Shown in pieces: positions 16,032 to 22,595 of a DNA stretch of 64,000 nucleotides. The translations under genes were made by a program, and so were the position numbers. Below the pieces are notes generated by a model. The model made no database searches and was not told where the DNA came from. It saw only the letters and a list, made by a program, of their open reading frames with translations. Source of the stretch: Pseudomonadota bacterium (GTDB lineage: Bacteria > Pseudomonadota > Gammaproteobacteria > Steroidobacterales > Steroidobacteraceae); contig JADIYJ010000027.1 in assembly GCA_016705325.1 (NCBI GenBank), forward strand, positions 682,001 to 746,000. Reading direction: 5' to 3'. Numbering within the stretch: the first letter of the stretch is position 1; each line of letters starts with the position of its first letter.

Positions 16032-16296
16032 TGAAGCGCTGGCCAAGGAGATCGGAGTGCCGGCACAGCGGATCAGCGAGATCGTCGCTGGCAGGCGCGC
16101 CATCACCGCCGATACCGACCTGCGCCTGTGTCGCTTCCTTGGTCTCTGCAGCGGGTACTGGTTGCGTGCCCAGGTGGCACACGACACGGAAGTGGCTGAA
16201 CGCGAGTTAACGCCGGTACTACGAAAGATCAGGCCGTGGACAGCGACGGCGGCCCAACAAGGCAAAGCAGCGGACGCCGCTGCGCGCCGCCGCTGA
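16032..16296 (+). pseudogene. higA antitoxin, truncated at its N-terminus by the IS
   Basis: From the TGAAG junction the frame reads EALAKEIGVPAQRISEIVAG and continues RRAITADTDLRL, the classic HigA/XRE addiction-module antidote with its helix-turn-helix. It runs to a stop at 16296. The N-terminal HPGE region is missing. The frame is open back into the IS (possible GTG or TTG starts there), so an aberrant hybrid could be made, but the native start and higB partner are lost. Confidence 0.75.
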
Positions 16297-16359
16297 TTGC
16301 AGGCGTCAGGCGGCCAATCTCCCGATTCACGCAAGATTTGGACATTCTCGAACGAAGGC

Positions 16360-16377
16360 GCCAACTCTAGCGTTGGC
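16360..16377. promoter_or_regulatory. Palindrome just before the hicA remnant
   Basis: GCCAAC and GTTGGC arms surround TCTAGC and end two bases before the ATG of a HicA-like fragment. This is a possible HicB operator, or a hairpin that limits toxin translation. Confidence 0.35.
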
Positions 16378-16379
16378 GG

Positions 16380-16505
16380 ATGAAAGTGAGTGAGCTGCTG
16401 CGTCTCCTGTACAACGACGGGTGGTACTTGGTCGCAACTCGTGGCAGTCATCGTCAATTTCCGCCGCCCTCGAGCAGGGTCGAATACGTAGAAGTTGCCG
16501 CCTAG
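16380..16505 (+). pseudogene. HicA-like mRNA interferase fragment
   Basis: The 41-codon frame begins MKVSELLRLLYNDGW and continues DGWYLVATRGSHRQF, the HicA double-stranded-RNA-binding core with its catalytic His in GSHRQF. It then ends in an unrelated tail (PPPSSRVEYVEVAA) at a TAG. Normal HicA proteins are 60-80 residues and continue with a HP.K.G..TVP segment that is lost here. No hicB follows. It is best read as a decayed hicAB locus. Confidence 0.6.
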
Positions 16506-16562
16506 GTCATCGCGAGCCACTGTACCAGGCCCGACCATCGCCACTTGTGGCGGATCCGATTG

Positions 16563-16581
16563 TATGCATATAGTATGCATA
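16563..16581. promoter_or_regulatory. Twin palindromes overlapping the brnT start
   Basis: TATGCATA occurs at 16563-16570 and 16574-16581, separated by TAG. The second copy contains the brnT start codons. BrnA antitoxins are known to repress their own operon, and this placement would let BrnA block transcription or initiation directly. Confidence 0.5.
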
Positions 16582-16847
16582 TGGAGATCGAGTGGGACCC
16601 TGACAAAGCGGCGTCAAATCTGACGAAGCATGGGGTCAGCTTCGATGAGGCCGCGACGGCCTTACTCGATCCGACAGCGCTCGCCCAGGAAGATCCAGCG
16701 GCCGAATCTGAATCCCGCTGGGTACTGATAGGTATGAGCGCAAAGGCCCGTCTTCTGACGGTTGTCTACACACTTCGTCCGGATGATCGCCTTCGCCTCA
16801 TCTCGGCACGCAAGGCCACGCGAAAGGAGGCTTCCTACTATGCGTAA
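16575..16847 (+). CDS. brnT: BrnT-family ribonuclease toxin
   Basis: A 90-residue protein with the BrnT signature EIEWDPDKAASNLTKHGVSF at its N-terminus and the C-terminal SARKATRKEASYY. BrnT is a RelE-fold ribonuclease that blocks translation. The start may be the ATG at 16575 or at 16581; both lie in a palindrome and neither has a Shine-Dalgarno sequence. The last eight bases overlap brnA. The catalytic surface residues of the family are present as far as can be judged by eye, so the pair looks functional, unlike the neighbouring higBA and hicA remnants. Confidence 0.85.
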   Translation: MHMEIEWDPDKAASNLTKHGVSFDEAATALLDPTALAQEDPAAESESRWVLIGMSAKARLLTVVYTLRPDDRLRLISARKATRKEASYYA

Positions 16848-17106
16848 GCAGTACGACTTTTCAAAAGCCAAGCGGGCGAAAGACGTGCCGCACCTTGCAA
16901 AGCTTCAAGCCGAAGCCAAGGGCAAGACCCGCATCACCATGATGTTGGATAACGATCTCCTGGTTACCTTTCGCGCGAAGGCCGAAGCGGAAGGCATCGG
17001 CTATCAGACGCTGATCAATCGGACTTTGCGCCGTGCCTTTGGTTCGGCGCCTGTCGATGAAGCAACTCTGCGGCGTGTCCTGCGGGAGGAACTGAGCACA
17101 GGTTGA
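16840..17106 (+). CDS. brnA: BrnA-family antitoxin
   Basis: An 88-residue protein. The N-terminal part (KQYDFSKAKRAKDVPHLAKL) is the toxin-binding region, and the C-terminal ribbon-helix-helix (TRITMMLDNDLLVTFRAKAE with GYQTLINRTLRRAF) binds DNA. The ATG at 16840 follows a strong AAAGGAGG at 16823-16830, which decides the start. It overlaps the brnT end by eight bases. BrnA normally both neutralises BrnT and represses the operon. Confidence 0.85.
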   Translation: MRKQYDFSKAKRAKDVPHLAKLQAEAKGKTRITMMLDNDLLVTFRAKAEAEGIGYQTLINRTLRRAFGSAPVDEATLRRVLREELSTG

Positions 17107-17359
17107 GATTCGTGGGGTTAGCCAACTGCGCGTCGAGCAGCGAATCCTACGCGCGCCGGATCAACTGCACGATGTCCGAGTTCAGCAGCCCCCAGATGCG
17201 ATGCATGAAGTTCGCTGCGAAGTACACGACCATGGAGTTCGTCATCATCCGGGTGACGCCGTTCGCAAGCGCACCTCGACTGCTGCTGCGTCGCTCCCCG
17301 GCCGGATAAAGGCTTCCCATCGCTGCGGCCCCTCATTTTCTTCTACTGTGCCTTGGAAG

Positions 17360-18061
17360 CTACGCCTGCGTGCGCGGGGTTGGCGCCGGTATTGACATAA
17401 GTCGTCGTCTTGACCGGTCTTGCAGCCGGATGGCGGCTTCAACCACAGGCCTCGCCCAATCCGGAATGGCCCCGAGCTGCCGGGGATCAGCTGGGTCGGG
17501 ACTCAGGATCCTCGCCTTCGTCATCTCAAGCAGCAGCACCGGCGCAGGTACCGGCCGTCCGCGGGTCGCCTCGGCACTGTTGTCGAAGACCTGCAGTCGA
17601 GCGAGGTGCGGCAGGAGTCGAATCAGGTTCCGGCGTGAACCGGCCCAGCGTTCGCGAATCTTCGCTTCCGGAATGTCGTGGCCGCCGCTGGCCACCCGGG
17701 CCTTTACGCGCCGAAGATGCAGGTCCACCGACGCAAGGCCGCAGTACCACATCGCGACATCGTGCGTGGCGCTCGCCTCGATCAGCAAGTTCGGGATCGT
17801 GCCGGCTCCCAGCGTGGTTTCAAATGCAAAGTTCTTGCGCTCCGCGACCGCCTCTGCGAGTTGCTCGCGGCCGAAATTCCACGCGGCGGCATTGGCGTCT
17901 TCGAGCGGCACGTGATGTGTCGCCAGCAGAGCCCGCGCATAGCTGTCCGGGTTGAACCAGGTCAGGCCGTGTTCAGTGAGCAGGTGGCCGCCAACGGAAC
18001 TCTTGCCCGCCCCGTTGACCCCGCCGAGCACGAAGATGAACGGGCGGGAGCGCCGACGCAT
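17360..18061 (-). CDS. Zeta-toxin-like P-loop kinase
   Basis: A 233-residue protein with Walker A GGVNGAGKSS (13-22) near the N-terminus, then FNPDSYARAL and FETTLGAG, the layout of zeta toxin/AAA_33 kinases. Zeta toxins phosphorylate UDP-N-acetylglucosamine and block peptidoglycan synthesis; chromosomal zeta-like proteins may have other nucleotide-sugar or protein substrates. Its ATG overlaps the upstream Phd-like gene stop by one base, so it is the second gene of a TA operon. The 253 bp from its stop back to brnA hold no confident gene. Confidence 0.8.
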   Translation of the reverse strand: MRRRSRPFIFVLGGVNGAGKSSVGGHLLTEHGLTWFNPDSYARALLATHHVPLEDANAAAWNFGREQLAEAVAERKNFAFETTLGAGTIPNLLIEASATHDVAMWYCGLASVDLHLRRVKARVASGGHDIPEAKIRERWAGSRRNLIRLLPHLARLQVFDNSAEATRGRPVPAPVLLLEMTKARILSPDPADPRQLGAIPDWARPVVEAAIRLQDRSRRRLMSIPAPTPRTQA

Positions 18062-18408
18062 CAGAAGGTCTTGCCGGCTATCGGAGCTTTCTTCGCCTTG
18101 CCCTTCGACGCCAGCAAGCGCGCCAATCGATCGTGCGCCTGAGGCTGCTGCAGGGTCTCCAGCCGCGCCTTGAACTGCTCGGCGAGGGCGTCGAGCTCGG
18201 CCCGCTCGCGCGCCTGCAGTTTCTCGATGGTGTCGAGCAGCGACTGGTAGACGCCGGCACTCAGCATGACCAGCTCGACGCTCGAGTGGCTGGTGATCGC
18301 GAGGGATCCCCGGTCGCGTACCTGGCGCACCACGTCACCCCATTTGTTCTTCACCTGAGTGGACTTCTGCCTTGGCAGCGCGTCGAGCGGGAAAAGACGA
18401 GCGGTCAT
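18061..18408 (-). CDS. Phd/YefM-like antitoxin upstream of the zeta-like gene
   Basis: A 115-residue protein starting at the ATG at 18408 (MTARLFPLDALPRQKSTQVK). The N-terminal 55 residues have the Phd/YefM DNA-binding pattern (WGDVVRQVRDRGSLAITSHS), and the C-terminus is a long charged helix suited to wrapping a toxin. The frame is open further upstream through simple repeats, but the family homology begins at 18408. It is coupled to the zeta-like gene through a one-base overlap. Pairing Phd-type antitoxins with zeta-like toxins differs from the classical epsilon-zeta pair. Confidence 0.7.
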   Translation of the reverse strand: MTARLFPLDALPRQKSTQVKNKWGDVVRQVRDRGSLAITSHSSVELVMLSAGVYQSLLDTIEKLQARERAELDALAEQFKARLETLQQPQAHDRLARLLASKGKAKKAPIAGKTF

Positions 18409-18453
18409 GAGGCGGACCCTGCTTGAGAAGTCGGATGCAAGTATGCCTCGAAT

Positions 18454-18475
18454 AGTCATTCTAGACAATATGACT
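18454..18475. promoter_or_regulatory. Palindromic operator candidate before the Phd-zeta operon
   Basis: AGTCAT and ATGACT arms surround a ten-base centre that itself contains TCTAGA. It lies about 46 bp upstream of the Phd-like start in an AT-rich patch, as expected for autoregulation by Phd. Confidence 0.4.
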
Positions 18476-18522
18476 ACAATAGCCCTGACGCAAGTCACCG
18501 AGTGGATCGCTGCCCACTCGAC

Positions 18523-18594
18523 CGCAGGCTGATGTCTCCCCGCAGGCTGATGTCTCCCCGCAGGCTGATGTCTCCCCGCAGGCAGGCTTATGTC
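18523..18594. repeat. 18-bp tandem repeats, three perfect copies plus a partial one
   Basis: CGCAGGCTGATGTCTCCC occurs at 18523, 18541 and 18559, followed by a degenerate copy ending GGCTTATGTCC. On the minus strand the units read PAGRHQ repeatedly, but no gene is supported there. The 826 bp from 18409 to 19234 hold this array, the operator above and the RNA candidate below. Confidence 0.8.
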
Positions 18595-18893
18595 CAATCC
18601 CGCGCATGACAGTGTGCAGCCCGAGTACTGTCGAACCAGGCCCCGGTTGCGCCAGGTGAGATGGCTACGAACGCGCGTCATCGCGTGGCCGCTCGCCAAC
18701 CTCACGAGCACTGAGCCGGCCCGAGAAAATGGGGGCGCTCACCTGGTTTGAGGCGGGCTACAGCCACGCCGTGTCGTTGTCGATCATGCCCAGCGCCGGC
18801 AGCCGGCTCGCCTCAGTTGCTCGAGTCGCATCGACTGCACGGTCGCAGGCTGCCGCGAGCGGGTCAAGTTCCGTCAGCGTCAGCCTGCAAGCG

Positions 18894-18920
18894 CAAAAAA
18901 ACCCCGGCGCGAGCCGGGGT
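18894..18920 (-). terminator. Intrinsic terminator on the minus strand
   Basis: Reading leftwards, ACCCCGGC-TCGC-GCCGGGGT is followed by seven Ts (the A-run at 18895-18901 on the plus strand). It is a textbook stem and T-run with no annotated gene immediately upstream. Confidence 0.75.
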
Positions 18921-19058
18921 CTCTGGGGTTGGTGGCACCACTCGTCGCGCAGCGGTGAAACGAGATGGCAGTCGACTTGCTTGCAGCACAGCGTCCCGCG
19001 TGGTGCCGATTCGGTCTTGTACTTCCTTAGACCACACCGTGATTTGCGTCGCAACGCT
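18894..19058 (-). ncRNA. Possible small RNA ending in an intrinsic terminator
   Basis: No protein gene explains the strong minus-strand terminator at 18894-18920. The sequence upstream of it can form several hairpins, including GGTCT with AGACC and TGGTG with CCACCA. TATAAA at 19063-19058 (minus strand) could be a -10 element, but the -35 is poor. It could also be the tail of a decayed transcript. Confidence 0.25.
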
Positions 19059-19234
19059 TTATAGACATAACGCATGACATTTTCGTTGCCGCTGCATTAC
19101 GTCGCATGCACCTGCACGGCGCACGCGGTACGCACGCTCATTCATGTCCCGCGCATGCATGAAAAATCAGACCCGCGTCACAGAAAATGCAAACACCGTC
19201 CGTACCGTGACGCAGTTCTCGGTAAGCTGTCGCC

Positions 19235-19435
19235 ATGGGCAATCAAGGCAAGGTTCAGCGAGTCATCCGCGAGCTCGTGGCGACTCTCGTGGAAGAGGTT
19301 GGCGCCGACGAAGCTGCACAGATGCTCGAGGGTGCGGCGGCGCGGTTGCGGGGCGCGACCCGCGGCCACAAGCAGGCGACGGCGCACGAGAGCACGGCGA
19401 GGACGGTGCGGCCGCGAATCGTTGCCAACCGCTGA
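19235..19435 (+). CDS. Small helical protein of unknown function
   Basis: A 66-residue frame beginning MGNQGKVQRVIRELVATLVE, predicted helical for about 45 residues and then a basic tail rich in Arg, Thr and His. A weak GGTAAG lies ten bases upstream. I do not recognise the family. It sits between the RNA candidate and the DUF4143-type ATPase, in the same direction as the ATPase. Coding is plausible but not proven. Confidence 0.4.
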   Translation: MGNQGKVQRVIRELVATLVEEVGADEAAQMLEGAAARLRGATRGHKQATAHESTARTVRPRIVANR

Positions 19436-19497
19436 CCAGGACGTCGGAGGAACTCCGGCCCTGCCATCTCACTCAATCAGGGTGTCGTGATTGACTT

Positions 19498-19535
19498 ACT
19501 CAAGGCATTGAGTAAAAGTACTCAATACTTTGAGC
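19498..19535. promoter_or_regulatory. Two ACTCAA-N4-TTGAG palindromes at the ATPase start
   Basis: ACTCAA-GGCA-TTGAGT (19498-19513) and ACTCAA-TACT-TTGAGC (19520-19535) are spaced exactly 22 bp, two helical turns, apart. An extra half-site ACTCAA lies at 19471-19476. The TTG start codon of the ATPase lies inside the second palindrome. This is a likely operator that occludes translation initiation as well as transcription. Confidence 0.6.
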
Positions 19536-20732
19536 ACACGACAGGCTGCCTTCCAACGCCCTCAAGCTGCCACCCTGGCCGAGCGGCTCGTTGAGTCGCG
19601 CCGGTTCCTGCAGGTGGTGGCAGGTCCGCGCCAGGTCGGCAAGTCTACGCTGGTGCAGCAGGTCACCGATCAACTGGGCGTGCCGGTGCGCTACGTCAGC
19701 GCCGACGAGCCGACGCTGCGTGGCACGGACTGGATCAGTCAGCAGTGGGACGCAGCGCGGCTCGAAGCCGCGGGCAAGGCAGGCGCTGTGCTCGTGCTGG
19801 ATGAGGTGCAGAAGATTCCTGCCTGGTCTGAGACCGTCAAGCGACTCTGGGATGAGGACACACGCAAGAAGCGCCCGCTCAAGGTCGTGCTGCTCGGTTC
19901 TGCTCCGCTGCTGATTGCGCAGGGGCTGACAGAAAGTCTTGCGGGGCGATTCGAGACGTTGAGGCTGCCGCACTGGTCGCTTGCGGAAATGCGCGAGGCC
20001 TTTGGCTGGTCGCTGGAGCAATATCTCTGCTTCGGCGGCTATCCGGGCGCGGCACCGCTGATCAAAGACCCTGCACGCTGGTCGAGATATATTGCGGACA
20101 GTCTCATCGAGACTTCGATTTCACGCGATGTGCTGTTACTGACGCGCGTCGACAAGCCAGCGCTGCTGCGCCGCCTGTTCGAGCTGGCGTGCCGGTACTC
20201 AGGCCAGATCCTTTCGTACACCAAGATGCTGGGTCAGTTGCATGATGCCGGCAACACGACGACGCTCGCACATTATCTTGATCTCCTGGCCGGCGCGGGC
20301 ATGGTCTGCGGTCTGCCGAAATACGCGGGCGATGCGGTGCGCACTCGTGGCTCCAGCCCGAAGTTGCAGGTGCTGAACACTGCGCTGATGACCGTCACCA
20401 CCGGAGCGGGCCTGGAAGAGGCGAAATCGGATCGGGAATTTCGCGGCAGGCTCGTGGAGTCCGCGGTCGGCGCCCATCTGGCCAACGCCGCGGCGGCAGG
20501 CGAGTGCGAGTTGTTCTATTGGCGCGACAGGGGGCAGGAGGTGGACTTCATCGTCCGCTGCCGCAATCGACTGGTCGCGATTGAGGTGAAGAGCGGTCGC
20601 GCGCCACAAGCACACTCGGGAACAGCGGCATTTGCCGCAGCCTTCAAGGTGCGGCGCACGCTGCTCGTCGGAGGCGATGGCGTCCCGGTCGAAGATTTCC
20701 TGGGTCGACCTGTCGGTGAGTGGATCGACTGA
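19530..20732 (+). CDS. AAA_14/DUF4143-type ATPase with nuclease-like C-terminus
   Basis: A 400-residue protein with Walker A GPRQVGKST (32-40), Walker B AVLVLDEVQK (about 92-101) and a C-terminal DUF4143 region in which ESAVGAHLAN, EVDFIV and AIEVKSG form a PD-(D/E)xK-like set. The biological role of this common family is unresolved. Members are often carried in islands and are highly variable between strains. Translation seems to start at a TTG inside an operator-like palindrome; no ATG lies near the start of homology. It converges on yicC with a 39-bp gap. Confidence 0.8.
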   Translation: MSTRQAAFQRPQAATLAERLVESRRFLQVVAGPRQVGKSTLVQQVTDQLGVPVRYVSADEPTLRGTDWISQQWDAARLEAAGKAGAVLVLDEVQKIPAWSETVKRLWDEDTRKKRPLKVVLLGSAPLLIAQGLTESLAGRFETLRLPHWSLAEMREAFGWSLEQYLCFGGYPGAAPLIKDPARWSRYIADSLIETSISRDVLLLTRVDKPALLRRLFELACRYSGQILSYTKMLGQLHDAGNTTTLAHYLDLLAGAGMVCGLPKYAGDAVRTRGSSPKLQVLNTALMTVTTGAGLEEAKSDREFRGRLVESAVGAHLANAAAAGECELFYWRDRGQEVDFIVRCRNRLVAIEVKSGRAPQAHSGTAAFAAAFKVRRTLLVGGDGVPVEDFLGRPVGEWID

Positions 20733-20771
20733 CAGCAACGCCCGGCGGTATGCCTGAACAGGCTGCTGGCC

Positions 20772-21641
20772 TCATTCAATATTCTGGATCTGCTCGCGCA
20801 TCTGCTCGATCAGGACTTTCATGTCCACGGCGGCGCGAGTGGTGTCGGCATCCTGCGACTTGGACGAGAGCGTGTTGGCCTCGCGATTGAATTCCTGCAT
20901 CAGGAAATCGAGCCGGCGGCCCGCGGGCTCTTTTGCATCGAGGATCTGCAGGGTTTCCGTGATGTGGCTGCCCAGGCGGTCGAGTTCCTCGGCGAAATCC
21001 ATCTTGTAGGCCAGCAGCACGAGTTCCTGCTCGAGGCGCGCCGGATCGACCGACCCGCCCAGTTGCGCGACACGCTCACCGACGCGTTCGCGGATACGGG
21101 CGGCGATTTCCGGCAGTCGCTCGTGCAGTTGCGCCACCGTCCGCTGCAGCGACTGGCAGCGTCCGAGCAGCATCTCGCGCAGCCGGGCGCCTTCGCGCGC
21201 ACGCGATTCGTTCAGTTCGCGCACCGTCTCGTGCAGCAGGTCGAGTGCGGCTGCCTGCACGGGCGCCAGGTCCTTTTCGGGCTCGCGGATTACGCCGGGC
21301 CAGCGCAGCAGTTCGAGCGGACTCACGGCTGCCAGCGACGAGTCGGCGATGCCGGCGACGTCGCGCGCAGCGCGCGCCAGCTGCTCGACCAGCGCGCGGT
21401 TGATCTCGAGCGTACCGGTCTGTGCTGGCTGCCCGCGCAGGTACAGGCCGACGTCGACCTTGCCCCGGCGCAGCGCAGCGGACACGGTTTGCCTGGCGTC
21501 GCCCTCGAGGCCGCGCAGGTCTTCGGGCAGGCGCAGGGACAGCTCGAGATAGCGGTGATTGACCGAGCGGATTTCGCACGCGAGGGTGCCCCAGGGGCCC
21601 TGGCGTTCGTGCCGCGCGAAGCCGGTCATGCTGCGGATCAT
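20772..21641 (-). CDS. yicC: YicC-family endoribonuclease
   Basis: A 289-residue protein of normal length that begins MIRSMTGFARHE and ends with the DUF1732 region MKVLIEQMREQIQNIE. Conserved stretches such as EIRSVNHRYLE and MQEFNREANTLSSKSQD are present. YicC of E. coli is a cytoplasmic endoribonuclease involved in small-RNA decay. The gene is divergent from the PP2C phosphatase gene with 90 bp between them. It marks the return to core chromosome after the island. Confidence 0.93.
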   Translation of the reverse strand: MIRSMTGFARHERQGPWGTLACEIRSVNHRYLELSLRLPEDLRGLEGDARQTVSAALRRGKVDVGLYLRGQPAQTGTLEINRALVEQLARAARDVAGIADSSLAAVSPLELLRWPGVIREPEKDLAPVQAAALDLLHETVRELNESRAREGARLREMLLGRCQSLQRTVAQLHERLPEIAARIRERVGERVAQLGGSVDPARLEQELVLLAYKMDFAEELDRLGSHITETLQILDAKEPAGRRLDFLMQEFNREANTLSSKSQDADTTRAAVDMKVLIEQMREQIQNIE

Positions 21642-21731
21642 GGGGCCTCGGGGGCAGGTGGGAACCAGGCCGGCACGCGGTTGCGCTACCTGTGCGCGAC
21701 GCTAAGTGCTATAAATCACAGGCAATTCTAC

Positions 21732-22505
21732 ATGACAACGGGCGTGCCGGAGCGACCCTTGCAGATCGAGCACGCAGACCTGAGCCTCATCGGGCATCGC
21801 GAAGAAAATCAGGACCGAGTCGCCATTGCGGACGCCGACGGCACCGTCATGCTCGCCGTCGTGGACGGCATGGGCGGACACGCCGATGGCGCGCGCGCAG
21901 CCGAAGTGGCGATGCGCGCGATGCTCAACGAGTTCTGGGAGATGAGCCGGCCGCTGTTCGATCCGGAGGGCTTCCTGCACCTGACCGTGGGCCGCGCCCA
22001 CGAAGCCGTCGTCGCCCTCGGCCAGGGCCTGCCCCCCGAAATCCGTCCGCGTGCCACCTGCGCGCTCTGCCTGGTGCAGGGCTCGAGCGCGTACTGGGCG
22101 CACGTCGGCGACAGCCGCATCTACCAGCTGCGCCACGGCAAGGTGTTCCACCGCACGCGTGATCACAGTCACGTCGAACTGCTGGTGCGGGCCGGCCGCA
22201 TCACCGAGCACCAGGCGCAGGGGCATCCCATGCGCAATTACGTCGAATGCTGCATCGGCGGCGATCCTGCCCTGCCGGAGATGACGCTGAGCGGCCGCCG
22301 CGCACTGGCGTCAGGCGACGTGCTCATGCTCTGTTCCGACGGGCTGTGGTCGGGACTCGGGGACGAGCCGCTCGCGTCCCTCAGCACCAGTCCCAGCGAT
22401 CACCTGCGCGAAGCGCTGGTCGCGCTCGGCGAGCAGGCCGTTTCCAATTCCGCGCCCTACGCGGACAATACGTCGGCCGCCGCCATCCGCTGGCTCGGAC
22501 CGTGA
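21732..22505 (+). CDS. PP2C-family serine/threonine protein phosphatase
   Basis: A 257-residue protein. Metal-binding motifs are GHREENQDR, VVDGMGGHADG, GDSRIYQLR and SDGLWSGL, with a final DNTSAAAIRW, the usual PPM/PP2C order. It removes phosphate from Ser/Thr, usually opposing a Hanks-type kinase; no kinase is adjacent. The ATG at 21732 gives the conserved N-terminus. Its stop codon falls at the start of a purine repeat (22504-22577). The order yicC-PP2C-rph-rdgB-hemW, ignoring the IS, is conserved in several gammaproteobacteria. Confidence 0.9.
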   Translation: MTTGVPERPLQIEHADLSLIGHREENQDRVAIADADGTVMLAVVDGMGGHADGARAAEVAMRAMLNEFWEMSRPLFDPEGFLHLTVGRAHEAVVALGQGLPPEIRPRATCALCLVQGSSAYWAHVGDSRIYQLRHGKVFHRTRDHSHVELLVRAGRITEHQAQGHPMRNYVECCIGGDPALPEMTLSGRRALASGDVLMLCSDGLWSGLGDEPLASLSTSPSDHLREALVALGEQAVSNSAPYADNTSAAAIRWLGP

Positions 22506-22577
22506 GGAAGGGAGGAAGGGAGGAAGGGAGGAAGGGAGGAGGAAGGGAGGAAGGGAGGAAGGGAGGAAGGGAGGAGG
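22504..22577. repeat. GGAAGGGA microsatellite, purine arm
   Basis: A 74-bp tract consists only of G and A in GGAAGGGA-type units, starting within the PP2C stop codon. It is complementary to the pyrimidine tract at 23871-23930. Ignoring the IS between them, the two form a long inverted repeat in the PP2C-rph intergenic space. Confidence 0.85.
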
Positions 22578-22595
22578 TGAGTAGTGATTAGTCGG

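Noticed and set aside
17110..17270. A short minus-strand frame ending FMHRIWGLLNSDIVQLIRRA
   Set aside because: It reads like protein but has no clear start, ribosome-binding site or recognised family. It could be the tail of a decayed gene, and the support is too thin to list it.
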